From: Robiginitomaculum sp.
GTDB lineage: Bacteria > Pseudomonadota > Alphaproteobacteria > Caulobacterales > Maricaulaceae
Length of the DNA stretch: 60,810 bases
Assembly (NCBI GenBank): GCA_002733495.1
Contig: NVVV01000010.1
Span: 8,799 to 69,608, forward strand
Reading direction: 5' to 3'
The notes beneath the pieces are model-generated. The model ran no database searches and was not told where the DNA came from. It worked only from the letters and a program-made list of their open reading frames with translations. A program made the translations under genes and the position numbers. Within the stretch, counting starts at the first letter, position 1. Each line of letters begins with the position of its first letter. Of this stretch, positions 1 through 8,210 are shown piece after piece.

Positions 1-1191
1 GATACCAAATCCGATACGCGCGGCATTGGCGCGGCGCGGCGCTGGATCAAGGCCGAGTTCGAGCGTATCAGCGCTGAATGTGGCGGCTGTCTTGAGGTCA
101 TCACCATTGGCGATACGGTCAAGGGCGAGCGGCGCATTCCTGATCCGGTGGAGGTGGTTAGCGTGATTGCCATTCAGCGCGGCACGCTGGATACAGACCG
201 TTATGTGTTGATGAGCGGCGATATAGACAGCCGCGTCACCGACCCCATGGATTTTACCTCTGATAGCCCGGGGGCCAATGATAATGCGTCTGGCATGGCC
301 GGGGTAATTGAGGCTGCGCGGGTGCTGAGCAAGCACAAATTCGCCGGCTCCATCATTTATGCGGGATTGGCTGGCGAGGAACAGGGGCTTTTTGGCGGCA
401 AGATTGTTGCCAAGTACGCGCTGGATCATGGCTGGCGGATCAAGGCGGTGCTGAATAATGACATGATCGGCAATATTACCGGCATTGACGGCATCACCGA
501 CAACACCACGGCACGGGTATTTTCCGAAGGCACGCGGGATGTGGAAACCCCCAAGGAGGCCCGTATGAGGCGTTTTACCGGCGGCGAAGTGGATTCGCCT
601 TCGCGTAATCTGGCACGTTATATTGATGTGCGCGCAGACCGTTATATTCCGGCGCTGGATGTGATGATGGTCTATCGGCTGGACCGTTTTGGCCGGGGCG
701 GGCATCATCGCCCGTTTAATGCCGTGGGCATTCCCGGTGTGCGGATTATGGAAACTCACGAGCATTATGACCGCCAGCATCAGGATATTCGCACCGAAAA
801 TGGTCGCGCGTTTGGCGATGTGATCGACGGCATCGATTTTGATTATGCGCGTAAACTGACCGCGCTGAATGTTGTTTCCCTGGCCGAAATGGCGGGCGCG
901 CCGCCCTTTCCGGCCAAAGTCAGCATTAAGGGCGCGGTTCAGCCCTCCACACAGTTAAGCTGGAAAATGGCTGAGGGGAAAGCGGCTGATAATCTTGCCG
1001 GGTATAAGGTCTATTGGCGGCTTACCGACCAGCCGCAATGGCAATGGTCGCGCTTTGTCGGCAAGGTCAATCATGCAGAGATGAAAAACATTGTGATCGA
1101 TAATTATTATTTCGGCATAGCCTCGGTAGCCAAAGACGGTTCAGAAAGCCCGGTGGTGTTTCCGGGGCCAGCGGGATCATTCGGAGACTGA
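1..1191 (+). CDS. M28-family zinc metallopeptidase, 5' end missing
   Basis: The frame is open from the first base, so the N-terminus lies outside the window; about 396 residues remain. The core has the M28 aminopeptidase pattern: SGDIDSR (about 211-231), PGANDNASG (about 268-294) supplying a bridging Asp, LAGEEQGLFG with the catalytic Glu pair, NNDMIGN, and a late METHEHYDR segment for the last zinc-binding His. The usual first zinc ligand (His in GHYDS) is Asp here; I recall related proteins with SGDIDSR, so this may be a subfamily trait. After the catalytic domain, roughly the last 95 residues resemble a fibronectin-like beta domain. It is probably an exported aminopeptidase, but the signal peptide cannot be seen. 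The next gene starts 17 nt downstream. Confidence 0.85.
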   Translation, partial: DTKSDTRGIGAARRWIKAEFERISAECGGCLEVITIGDTVKGERRIPDPVEVVSVIAIQRGTLDTDRYVLMSGDIDSRVTDPMDFTSDSPGANDNASGMAGVIEAARVLSKHKFAGSIIYAGLAGEEQGLFGGKIVAKYALDHGWRIKAVLNNDMIGNITGIDGITDNTTARVFSEGTRDVETPKEARMRRFTGGEVDSPSRNLARYIDVRADRYIPALDVMMVYRLDRFGRGGHHRPFNAVGIPGVRIMETHEHYDRQHQDIRTENGRAFGDVIDGIDFDYARKLTALNVVSLAEMAGAPPFPAKVSIKGAVQPSTQLSWKMAEGKAADNLAGYKVYWRLTDQPQWQWSRFVGKVNHAEMKNIVIDNYYFGIASVAKDGSESPVVFPGPAGSFGD

Positions 1192-1207
1192 GGCGAGGGG
1201 CGAAAAT

Positions 1208-1882
1208 ATGTTCATAGGTCATTACAGTGCCGCCTTTGCGGCGCGTGCATTCAAACCCGCGCTGCCTTTGTGGTTGCTTTTTATGGCCGTCCAGTTGGTG
1301 GACTTTTTCTGGGCAGGATTAGTGATCGCCGGGGTGGAAAAGTTCCGCATTGAGCCGGGGTTTTTAGAGGCCTCGCCGCTGGACCTTTATTATATGCCCT
1401 TCACCCATTCCTTGCTGAGCGCGGTGATCTGGGCCGTGGCGGCAGCGCTTCTTTATGGGGCCATGCGCAAGGGGGCTGGCCATTGGACGGCGGCGCTCAT
1501 TCTGGGCGGCGCGGTATTGTCGCACTGGTTTGCCGACCTTCTGGTTCATGCGCCGGATTTGCCGCTGATCGTTGGCGAGCCAAAATACGGCTTTGCGCTC
1601 TGGCGCTCACTGCTGTGGTCACAAGTGGCGGAAATGGGCCTGCTTGTGGGCGGGTTCTGGCTGTATCTGCGCAACACCACGCCCAAAGGCATGATGGGGA
1701 AAGTCTCGCCTTGGGTGTTTTTGCTGGTGCTGGCGCTGTTGCAGGCCATCAGCCATATGGGTGAGGCCCAGGCCGGTGCTCCGATCCAGCCTTTCGCCGT
1801 ATCGGCTTTGTTGGCGTACGGTCTGATTGCTCTTGGGGCGTGGCTGGTTGACCGGACACGACAGGACGCCGCGCGCCGATGA
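1208..1882 (+). CDS. Polytopic membrane protein, possibly DUF457/YdjM-like
   Basis: A 224-residue integral membrane protein with about six hydrophobic segments. Polar residues inside or beside the membrane segments are arranged as in the YdjM/DUF457 group of putative metal-dependent membrane hydrolases: PFTHSLL in the first third, then SHWFADLLVHAPD near the middle, giving several His and Asp residues on one face. The assignment rests on this pattern only. It lies 17 nt after the peptidase gene and its stop overlaps the start of the following methyltransferase gene (ATGA), so the three are probably co-transcribed. Substrate unknown. Confidence 0.75.
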   Translation: MFIGHYSAAFAARAFKPALPLWLLFMAVQLVDFFWAGLVIAGVEKFRIEPGFLEASPLDLYYMPFTHSLLSAVIWAVAAALLYGAMRKGAGHWTAALILGGAVLSHWFADLLVHAPDLPLIVGEPKYGFALWRSLLWSQVAEMGLLVGGFWLYLRNTTPKGMMGKVSPWVFLLVLALLQAISHMGEAQAGAPIQPFAVSALLAYGLIALGAWLVDRTRQDAARR

Positions 1883-2604
1883 TCAGAAAATCGTTTAACG
1901 CCTTTCGGTATTGGTTTCGCCAACCTTGCCAGTATAATGCGGGCAAAGTCGCGCGGCATTGCCCAATCTGTGATTACCGGGGCTTGTTTTATGCGGTGGG
2001 GTCGCCGCCGCGCTATGATGCCCGGTGTCCAAATTGCCGCTCACGGGAACGGCACCGGCTGGTGCATCTTTATTTTGAAAGAGAAGGCGTGAACCCGCGC
2101 CATGCCGGCCCCTTCCTGCATGTGGCTCCTGAACCACATTTTTCACGCTCCATGGCGGGTTGTGAAAATTACCATAGCGCCGATCTGCATCCGGGGCGCG
2201 CCCGCCATTGTGCCGACATTCAGGACCTTCCTTTTCCTGACAACCATTTTGACTGGGCCATGGCTAATCATGTGCTGGAACATGTACCCGATGATATGAG
2301 GGCTCTTTTAGAAATATTCCGGGTTTTAAAACCGGGGGGACGGGCTTTGTTGACGGTGCCGCAAAACTGGTCACGAGAATCCACCTATGAAAGCCATGAA
2401 ATTACCAATACCGCATTAGCCTTTGCCCATTATGCGGACCCACTGCATGTGCGTTTTTACGGGAGAGATTTTGCAGACCGTCTCCGCAAGGCAGGGTTTG
2501 ACGTGCTATGTTGGCGTTTATCCCCGCAAGAAGAGGTGACCTACGGCCTTTATCGTGAAGATGTCTTGTACGTTTGCACAAAAGCGTGCTTGGAGCGTGA
2601 GTGA
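1879..2604 (+). CDS. SAM-dependent methyltransferase with N-terminal zinc ribbon
   Basis: A 241-residue class I methyltransferase. An N-terminal zinc ribbon is formed by Cys28, Cys31, Cys50 and Cys53 (CPIC and CPNC pairs). The methyltransferase_11 domain follows: an acidic strand end (SADLHPG), DIQDLPFPDNHFDWAMANHV with ANHVLEHVPDD as motif II, and FRVLKPGGRALLTVPQ as motif III. Proteins with this ribbon plus methyltransferase layout often sit in polysaccharide loci, but no such genes are visible here, so the substrate is unknown. The start overlaps the preceding stop by four bases. Confidence 0.85.
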   Translation: MIRKSFNAFRYWFRQPCQYNAGKVARHCPICDYRGLFYAVGSPPRYDARCPNCRSRERHRLVHLYFEREGVNPRHAGPFLHVAPEPHFSRSMAGCENYHSADLHPGRARHCADIQDLPFPDNHFDWAMANHVLEHVPDDMRALLEIFRVLKPGGRALLTVPQNWSRESTYESHEITNTALAFAHYADPLHVRFYGRDFADRLRKAGFDVLCWRLSPQEEVTYGLYREDVLYVCTKACLERE

Positions 2605-2681
2605 ATCTCACGACTTTTTCATAACGGGTTATGGGGTTGTTATGATGACAATAGGCGCAAACAGGCTATGTCTATGGTCAG

Positions 2682-2702
2682 ACGTCGCACGCATTGCGAC
2701 GT
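2682..2702. promoter_or_regulatory. Perfect 8-bp-arm palindrome before bufA
   Basis: Arms ACGTCGCA (2682-2689) and TGCGACGT (2695-2702) are exact reverse complements around a 5-nt spacer. The site ends 31 nt before the bufA start codon, a position that suits an operator or a leader hairpin. I do not recognise the motif as a known metal-regulator box. Confidence 0.4.
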
Positions 2703-2733
2703 GCGAGGAACAAAGAAAACGGAAGATCATCTT

Positions 2734-3045
2734 ATGAACGTATATACAAAAATCGGTGTCGCCACAGTCACATTGGCTTCTTTTGCCCTGACCGCTGGCG
2801 TTGCCAACGCCGCCAAGGTCAAAGGCCCCAAAGAAAAATGTTATGGCATTACTGCTGCTGGTGAAAATGATTGCGGCAATCTGGCCGGTACACACTCTTG
2901 CCAGGGCCAGTCCACCGCCTCTTATGACAAGGGCGAATGGGAATTTGTTGCCAAAGGCACGTGCAGCACCACCGTTGTTAAGGCCGAAGGTGCAGAATAC
3001 AAAGGCTTGCTAAAGGACGAAGCCAAGGCAGCAATGGCTGGCTAA
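2734..3045 (+). CDS. bufA: Bufferin precursor (DUF2282, BufA1-like), copper-binding RiPP
   Basis: A 103-residue precursor with a signal peptide (residues 1-26, cleavage after AGVANA) and a mature part with exactly four Cys at 36, 47, 56 and 77 (EKCYG, NDCGN, HSCQG, GTCST), the pattern of the DUF2282 bufferins. In characterised members the DUF692 enzyme converts Cys to a copper-binding heterocycle and the exported product sequesters copper. I chose the ATG at 2734, not in-frame codons from 2668, because it begins the signal peptide. It is followed at once by bufB, bufC and a DoxX gene. A hairpin after the stop probably makes this the most abundant message of the operon. Confidence 0.9.
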   Translation: MNVYTKIGVATVTLASFALTAGVANAAKVKGPKEKCYGITAAGENDCGNLAGTHSCQGQSTASYDKGEWEFVAKGTCSTTVVKAEGAEYKGLLKDEAKAAMAG

Positions 3046-3079
3046 GCGCCAACTTATATCTTGTACGCGTATGAAAAGA

Positions 3080-3116
3080 CGGCGGTTGCGCGATGATGTG
3101 CGACCGCCGCCTTTAT
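3080..3116 (+). terminator. Hairpin attenuator between bufA and bufB
   Basis: An 11-bp stem (3081-3091 with 3098-3108, two G-U pairs) with a 6-nt loop, followed by a broken T-rich run (CTTTATTT). It lies 35 nt after the bufA stop and before the bufB ATG at 3128. It could be a partial terminator or mRNA-stabilising hairpin that raises precursor over enzyme expression. Confidence 0.6.
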
Positions 3117-3127
3117 TTGGACCCCAA

Positions 3128-3985
3128 ATGAAACCATTGAACACATTGCCGTTGCGTGCTGGTTTGGGACTGAAACCCGGACATTATCGCGATGCCTTGA
3201 AAGCTTCTGGTGAAGGTTTGTGGTTCGAGGTGCACCCGGAAAATTACATGGTGGCTGGTGGGCCACGTCTGGCCTGGCTGGACGCCATCGCCGAACGTTA
3301 TCCCTTGTCTTTGCATGGCGTTGGCCTGTCACTGGGCGGCCCGGATGCCCCGGATGCCGATCATCTGGCGCGCCTGAAGGCCTTGATTGATCGCTATAAC
3401 CCGGCCAGCGTGTCTGAACATGTGGCCTGGTCGCGTTTGGGCAATACCTATTTTGCCGACCTGTTGCCACCGCCGCCAACCCGGCAGACGCTTAAAGCAT
3501 TGGCTGATCATATCAGTCAGACTCAGGACGCATTGGGGCGACAAATCCTGATGGAAAATCCGGCGCTGTATCTCTCGCTGGATGGTGATATTTCCATGGC
3601 CCAGCTGTATGTTGAGGCCGCGAAAATGGCCGGTGCCGGCCTGTTATTCGATCTGAATAATATTTATGTCTGCGCGCAAAACCTTGGTGGCTCTGTGCGC
3701 GAATGGCTGGATGTGGTGCCTGCCGATCAGGTGGGCGAGGTGCATTTGGCCGGTTTTACCCGGCAAAAGCGCCCGGGCGGCGATCAGGTGTTGATCGACA
3801 GCCACGGCGCGCCCATCAGTGGGGCCGTCTGGGGGCTTTATGAAGATTTTATTCGCGCCGCAGGGCCAAAACCCACACTGATCGAGCGCGATGAAAATAT
3901 TCCCCCCTTTGCCGACCTGATGAGCGAAGTGGCGCAGGCCAATACTATTTTACGGGCCATAGAAACGGAGCAGAGTGATGACTGA
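3128..3985 (+). CDS. bufB: Bufferin maturase, multinuclear iron oxidative enzyme (DUF692)
   Basis: A 285-residue MNIO/DUF692 enzyme, a TIM-barrel iron oxidase that uses oxygen to modify Cys of the precursor. Family motifs appear in order: AGLGLKPGHY, EVHPENYM, LHGVGLSLGG, SEHVAWS, LMENPALYL, LLFDLNNIYV, EVHLAGF, LIDSHG and LIERDENIPP, carrying the His, Asp, Asn and Glu metal ligands. An upstream in-frame ATG at 3071 would make the coding region run through the strong hairpin and adds an Arg-rich, non-family leader, so I prefer 3128. The end overlaps bufC by 8 nt (bufC ATG at 3978). Confidence 0.92.
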   Translation: MKPLNTLPLRAGLGLKPGHYRDALKASGEGLWFEVHPENYMVAGGPRLAWLDAIAERYPLSLHGVGLSLGGPDAPDADHLARLKALIDRYNPASVSEHVAWSRLGNTYFADLLPPPPTRQTLKALADHISQTQDALGRQILMENPALYLSLDGDISMAQLYVEAAKMAGAGLLFDLNNIYVCAQNLGGSVREWLDVVPADQVGEVHLAGFTRQKRPGGDQVLIDSHGAPISGAVWGLYEDFIRAAGPKPTLIERDENIPPFADLMSEVAQANTILRAIETEQSDD

Positions 3986-4745
3986 TACCCGTGATTTTTA
4001 TGAAAATTTTGCCGCTGTGCTGCGTGGGGAAGAACCGGGAAATATGAGCAAATGGCTGAAAGATGAGCGCCATGAGGCGCGTTTTGGCATTCATCAGGGC
4101 AATTTTCGCATGACCGCAACCCGGGCCATGCAGGGCATTTACAAGGCCGTATCTCGCCTTGTCGGGGATGAGTATTTTGAGGCCCTGATAGCCGAGTTTA
4201 TTAAAGATACCCCGCCGGTCTCTTCCAGCCTGACCCATTACGGCGAAGGCTTTGCCGATTTTCTGCGCGGCTTTGCCCCGGTCAAGAAAGACCTGCCCTG
4301 GCTGCCCCCAGTGGCGCGCCTCGACTGGGCCTGGTTTTGCGCTTATGGGGCGGCCAATAAAAAGGCGCTGACGGCCAGTGACTTGCAAAATGTGGCCCCG
4401 GAAACACTGCCAGCGCGCGCACCCGGCCTGCACGGATCAGCTACATTGTTACGCTTTTCCGTGCCGGCGTATTCGATCTGGCGCACCAATATCGAAGATG
4501 ATGCGGTGCAGAGCATTGATCTGGGCAAGGGCGGGGAATGGGCGCTGGTCTGGCGCGAAGATATGCAGATCCGCCACAATCTTTTGACCCGCGCACAATA
4601 TGTATTTTTGGATGCCATAGGTGGTAAGCGCTCGTTGGCGCAAGGCTGGACCGACGCCCAGCGCCATGATCCGGCTTTTAATCTAGCTAAGGAATTCGCA
4701 CACTGGCTAAACGCCGGGGTTTTTAACGGAGAGCACGATGACTGA
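3978..4745 (+). CDS. bufC: Bufferin maturation partner (DUF2063, BufC)
   Basis: A 255-residue DUF2063-type protein, the usual partner of DUF692 in bufferin loci, thought to recognise the precursor and present it to the enzyme. The N-terminal half (TRDFYENFAAVLRG, then GIHQGNFRMTATRAMQGIYKAVSRLVGDEYFEAL) is the recognisable DUF2063 domain; the rest is the less conserved C-terminal domain. ATG at 3978 has GGAG 7 nt upstream; a GTG at 3975 is also possible. It overlaps bufB at its start and the DoxX gene at its end, so translation is coupled. Confidence 0.9.
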   Translation: MTDTRDFYENFAAVLRGEEPGNMSKWLKDERHEARFGIHQGNFRMTATRAMQGIYKAVSRLVGDEYFEALIAEFIKDTPPVSSSLTHYGEGFADFLRGFAPVKKDLPWLPPVARLDWAWFCAYGAANKKALTASDLQNVAPETLPARAPGLHGSATLLRFSVPAYSIWRTNIEDDAVQSIDLGKGGEWALVWREDMQIRHNLLTRAQYVFLDAIGGKRSLAQGWTDAQRHDPAFNLAKEFAHWLNAGVFNGEHDD

Positions 4746-5220
4746 GACTAGCAAAGCCGGGCCTATCGGCGCGGCCAAGGCCCTTTATTGCCGTTTCACC
4801 GACATGGCCAATGGCCTTCAGGGGATCGCAGCGCTGGCCGCACGTCTGGTCATGGCGCGGATGTTTTTAAAATCCGGCCTGTTAAAGCTGGAGGATTTTG
4901 GCACGGCGGTTGATCTCTTCGAGTACGAATATTTTGAAGGCATGCCCCATGGCCTAGCCATTGTTGCCGGTGCCTTTGCCACCTTTGGCGAAACCGTTTT
5001 GCCGCTGATGCTGATTGTTGGGTTTATGACCCGCTTTGCCAGTGCGGGCCTGTTGATCATGACCATCATTATCGTAACACTGGTCTATCCCTTCTGGTCC
5101 GGCACCGGGATCAGCCTGTGGTGGAATGATCATGTCTGGTGGACAGTTATCCTGCTGGCGCTTTTGGCCTATGGACCAGGCAGTTTGTCGCTGGATGCCA
5201 TATTTAGCAAAAAGCGCTAG
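4738..5220 (+). CDS. DoxX-family membrane protein of the bufferin operon
   Basis: A 160-residue DoxX-like membrane protein with about four hydrophobic helices. Typical features are ARLVMARMFLKSGLLKLEDF near residues 35-60 and the segment FATFGETVLPLMLIVGFMTRF with the conserved Glu. DoxX proteins often close bufferin and methanobactin-like operons, perhaps as a quinone or electron partner of the enzyme; that role is inference. The start overlaps bufC by 8 nt, making this the last gene of the operon. Confidence 0.88.
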   Translation: MTETSKAGPIGAAKALYCRFTDMANGLQGIAALAARLVMARMFLKSGLLKLEDFGTAVDLFEYEYFEGMPHGLAIVAGAFATFGETVLPLMLIVGFMTRFASAGLLIMTIIIVTLVYPFWSGTGISLWWNDHVWWTVILLALLAYGPGSLSLDAIFSKKR

Positions 5221-5237
5221 CTCATTTTGTGTGCGCA

Positions 5238-5263
5238 ACCACTCCGGATAAGTCCGGGGTGGT
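5238..5263. terminator. Hairpin between convergent DoxX and SpoIIAA-like genes
   Basis: An 11-bp stem (5238-5248 with 5253-5263, one G-U pair) around a 4-nt loop, 17 nt after the DoxX stop. Neither side has a good T run, so it may only weakly end transcription in both directions. Confidence 0.45.
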
Positions 5264-5278
5264 GCGTTGCTAGCGGCA

Positions 5279-5641
5279 TTAGGCCTCGGCCCATGTCATC
5301 GCCTGATCGTATCTGCCTTCTTCAAAGGCTTTCACATCGCCTTTGGATACGGCGTCAAACATTTTTAAAAAAATATCAAGCCATTTGGGCGCGCCAACCA
5401 AAGCGATTTTTTCAAAATCATTCCAGTGGGCAAAGCACAGCTTTGCATCATCCAGCATGGCTTTGGCCTCCCAGCCTTTGAAGTTATCGCTCCATTCGAC
5501 CAGGATGCGGGCTTTGCCGTTTGCTTTGATCTGGGCTTCTATCGCGGGCATCAGCACCTCTTCATAATCCTCGGCGCTTAGTTTACCTGAGACGTGAAAT
5601 CCAAGAACTTTACGGTCTTCAGGGGTGGTATAGGAAATCAT
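5279..5641 (-). CDS. SpoIIAA-like (STAS/SEC14-type) protein
   Basis: A 120-residue soluble protein of the SpoIIAA-like family (STAS/SEC14-like fold). Visible features are GFHVSGKLSAEDYEEVLMP near the start, a central ILVEWSDNFKGWEAKAMLDD segment and ERIALVG-like IALVGAPKWLDIF after it, the usual order for the family. Members are small cytosolic proteins of unclear function, possibly binding a hydrophobic ligand. It is a single gene on the minus strand, divergent from mnmA. Confidence 0.85.
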   Translation of the reverse strand: MISYTTPEDRKVLGFHVSGKLSAEDYEEVLMPAIEAQIKANGKARILVEWSDNFKGWEAKAMLDDAKLCFAHWNDFEKIALVGAPKWLDIFLKMFDAVSKGDVKAFEEGRYDQAMTWAEA

Positions 5642-5806
5642 GGCGGCCTCCTTTGGTCTTGCTCTATGACTTAAATCTGGTGGGCGTTCTTGGGCCTCAC
5701 AAGAGCCTGCGGCACTGTGTCCCAGCCTTTTCGTACAGGGCCAGAGGGCTTATATGCGCACCACACAGTTTGCTGTGGGCTTTTGATCCCGCTGGAGGCG
5801 AGAAAG

Positions 5807-6991
5807 ATGACTGATATACTGAGCCGTGCTCGGGCACGGGCGCTTGACCCTATGGTGCTGGATTTACCAGCTAGCCAATGGGGCGATGACCGATCCAAAA
5901 TTCGTATTGTTGTGGCCATGTCTGGCGGTGTGGACAGCACCGTGACCGCCGCGCTTTTGCACGAGGCCGGCTATGATGTGGTGGGCATCACCTTGCAACT
6001 CTATGATCATGGGGCCGCAATTGCGCGCAAGGGCGCATGTTGCGCCGGAGATGATATTCAGGACGCGCGCATGGCCGCCGAACGGCTGGGCTTTCCCCAT
6101 TATGTGCTGGATTATGAAGGGCGCTTTTCCGAAGCGGTGATGGAGGACTTTGCCGACACCTATCTGGCGGGCCAAACCCCCATCCCCTGTGTGCGCTGTA
6201 ACCAGACCGTAAAATTTGCCGACCTTTTACGCACCGCCAAGGATTTGGGCGCGGCGGCCTTGGCCACCGGGCATTATGTGCAAAGGGTGAAAACCCCGTC
6301 GGGTGTGCATTTGCACCGGGCCGTGGATGCGGCCAAGGACCAGTCATACTTCCTCTTTGCCACAACCCCTGAGCAATTGGACTTTTTGCGCTTTCCGCTA
6401 GGCGGTTTGCAAAAGGACGAAGTGCGCGCGCTGGCCGCCGATCTGGGGCTGGCGGCAGCGGATAAACCTGATAGTCAGGATATTTGTTTTGTGCCCGATG
6501 GTAATTATGCCGCCGTGGTCGAGCGCCTGCGTCCGGGCGCGGTGCGCCCCGGCGATATTGTCCATATTGATGGCCGGGTTCTGGGTCAGCACAAGGGCGT
6601 TATTCACTTTACCGTCGGCCAGCGCCGGGGCCTTGGGGTGGCGCTGGGCGAGCCGCTTTACGTGGTGCGCCTTGATGCCAAAACGGCGCAAGTCTTTGTC
6701 GGTCCGCGTGAGGCTTTGCTGATCTCTGGTCTAAGCTTGCGCGAAGTGAACTGGCTGGGTGATGGCGATCATACGGCGCTGGATGGATTGCCGGTGGCAG
6801 TTAAAGTGCGCTCGACCCGCCCGCCCATGCCGGGGCAATTTGTGCAAGATCGTAATGGGGCGTTGGGCGTACGTCTGGATGATGGCGATGCAGGGGTAGC
6901 ACCGGGTCAAGCTTGCGTTTTCTATAGTGCCGAGGATGAAAACAGGCGGGTTCTGGGCGGCGGCTGGATTGCCGGGACGGCAGGCGGCTGA
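5807..6991 (+). CDS. mnmA: tRNA-uridine 2-sulfurtransferase MnmA
   Basis: A 394-residue MnmA, which puts sulfur on U34 of tRNA-Lys, Glu and Gln using ATP and a sulfur relay. The PP-loop is AMSGGVDST (residues 37-45). The catalytic pair is Cys128 (IPCVRCN) and Cys227 ([11 protein letters not shown]). [11 protein letters not shown] and the C-terminal beta domain are present, so the gene is complete. I chose ATG 5807, preceded by GGAGG at 5794-5798, over the longer frame from 5690. A 30-residue N-terminal extension before the PP-loop is common in alphaproteobacterial MnmA. Confidence 0.96.
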   Translation: MTDILSRARARALDPMVLDLPASQWGDDRSKIRIVVAMSGGVDSTVTAALLHEAGYDVVGITLQLYDHGAAIARKGACCAGDDIQDARMAAERLGFPHYVLDYEGRFSEAVMEDFADTYLAGQTPIPCVRCNQTVKFADLLRTAKDLGAAALATGHYVQRVKTPSGVHLHRAVDAAKDQSYFLFATTPEQLDFLRFPLGGLQKDEVRALAADLGLAAADKPDSQDICFVPDGNYAAVVERLRPGAVRPGDIVHIDGRVLGQHKGVIHFTVGQRRGLGVALGEPLYVVRLDAKTAQVFVGPREALLISGLSLREVNWLGDGDHTALDGLPVAVKVRSTRPPMPGQFVQDRNGALGVRLDDGDAGVAPGQACVFYSAEDENRRVLGGGWIAGTAGG

Positions 6992-7039
6992 CACGTGCGC
7001 GGGATGCAATGAAGTGGATCACGCATCTTGGATGAAATT

Positions 7040-7156
7040 ATGCAGCCAACGCCTTGTCTTATTATTGCGCGGGCCGTATTTTTTTGATCATCGGCTGGGG
7101 GATTTTTTGGCCTAACGATCGGTCTGAAACTAATTGTCGGGGCGCTGGTGCCGCAT
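7040..7156 (+). pseudogene. Possible frameshifted remnant of a small membrane protein
   Basis: Between mnmA and the rhodanese gene, hydrophobic reading segments switch frame at homopolymers: MQPTPCLIIARAVFF (frame of 7040), LIIGWGIF (next frame, after a T7 run at 7079-7085), then GLTIGLKLIVGALVPH and a TAG at 7154-7156. Read through, they make one membrane-type sequence of roughly 38 residues. It may be a decayed gene or the result of homopolymer sequencing errors. Not assigned to a family. Confidence 0.3.
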
Positions 7157-7220
7157 TAGTTTTTCGCGCTCCTGCTTTGGTGCTAACCCAGCGTCTGAAT
7201 GACCTTAGGGAATATCCAAT

Positions 7221-7559
7221 ATGGTCAAGGTGATCGACAGAGCTGAATTACGCAGCATGCTAGTGCGGGATGAAAACATTGTGCTGATCGACGCACTGCC
7301 GACAACTGCCTATGCCCGTGGCCATATTCCGGGTGCCATCAGTATTCCGTCGGAGGATATTATCGTGCGTGCGCCAAAGATGTTGACGGATCGCAGCACA
7401 GTCATTGTCGTCTACTGCAAAAACGGCCCCTGTCGCCGCTCCGAACGTGCTGCTGCGCGTCTGGAATCCCTCGGCTACACCCAAGTTTGTGATTACCACT
7501 TGGGGCGAGATGACTGGTCCGAAGCTGGACTGCCAATTGAAATGGCTGTTTCCCCGTGA
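7221..7559 (+). CDS. Rhodanese-like sulfurtransferase
   Basis: A 112-residue single rhodanese domain. The motifs are [22 protein letters not shown] (degenerate D-x-R region) and the active-site loop [14 protein letters not shown], with Cys66 at the catalytic position and a second Cys71 in the loop. Such proteins carry persulfide sulfur between enzymes. Its stop overlaps the GTG start of the YnfA gene, and a sulfide:quinone oxidoreductase follows, which suggests a role in sulfide or persulfide handling. Confidence 0.9.
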   Translation: MVKVIDRAELRSMLVRDENIVLIDALPTTAYARGHIPGAISIPSEDIIVRAPKMLTDRSTVIVVYCKNGPCRRSERAAARLESLGYTQVCDYHLGRDDWSEAGLPIEMAVSP

Positions 7560-7897
7560 ACGTCCAGTGGTGGTCTTTGGTAATATATGCCGCAGCGGCG
7601 GTTGCCGAAATTGCGGGGTGCTTTGCATTCTGGGCTTGGTTGCGGCTTGATCTCACCCCACTCTGGCTAATTCCAGGCATTGCTTCGTTGATACTCTTTG
7701 CTTTTCTACTGACCCAAGTGGATTTGACATTGGCTGGCCGCGCTTATGCCGCTTATGGCGGGATTTACATTACCGCATCGGTCGTTTGGCTGTGTGTGAT
7801 AGAAGGACAAACACCCGATCGATTTGATTTTGCCGGTGTTGGTTTCAGCCTTCTTGGGACCGCTATCATTCTGTTGGCACCCAGCTTGCGAAGCTGA
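7556..7897 (+). CDS. YnfA/UPF0060 small membrane protein
   Basis: A 113-residue four-helix membrane protein of the YnfA (UPF0060) family, related to small multidrug resistance transporters. Diagnostic stretches are [14 protein letters not shown] in helix 1 and [21 protein letters not shown] in helix 3, followed by a [15 protein letters not shown] loop. It starts with GTG at 7556, overlapping the rhodanese stop by 4 nt, so the two are translationally coupled. Family function is unclear, possibly export of toxic small molecules. Confidence 0.9.
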   Translation: MNVQWWSLVIYAAAAVAEIAGCFAFWAWLRLDLTPLWLIPGIASLILFAFLLTQVDLTLAGRAYAAYGGIYITASVVWLCVIEGQTPDRFDFAGVGFSLLGTAIILLAPSLRS

Positions 7898-8210
7898 GCA
7901 TATTAAAAGGCACGATGCTGCTTAAATTGACAGTATCTTCGATGCGCCCTTACTGGATATACACCTGCCGTTACCACCTTCCCTGACTGATGAGCCGACA
8001 TTCAGCCAAAGTGGTTTAAATTTTGTGTTACGATAATGGTATGGACGCTCCGTATGGCTTCTGGATAAGTCATTTTGGGGCGTTGTTTGAACAGTGGCAC
8101 CCATACATGCCATTGCCGTAATTATATATTATCTGTATTCTCCTGCCGGATTCGCCTCAATGACGCTTGTTAAAATATACAGATAAATTTTTGTAGGGGA
8201 GAAAGTATAT
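7898..8210. other. Non-coding leader of the sqr gene
   Basis: 313 nt with no credible gene. The left two thirds show nothing I can name. The right end is AT-rich and holds the inverted repeat described at 8129-8186 and a good ribosome binding site (AGGGGAGAAAG) before the sqr ATG, so the sqr promoter is probably here. Confidence 0.6.
8129..8186. promoter_or_regulatory. Inverted repeat upstream of sqr
   Basis: Exact 10-bp arms TTATCTGTAT (8129-8138) and ATACAGATAA (8177-8186) flank 38 nt, ending 24 nt before the sqr start. The arrangement suits two half-sites of a dimeric repressor bracketing a promoter, for example a sulfide or persulfide sensor; the regulator is not in the window. Confidence 0.4.

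Noticed and set aside
3071-3127. Upstream start for bufB at 3071
   Set aside because: It would place the coding region in the strong hairpin and add an Arg-rich leader not seen in DUF692 proteins.
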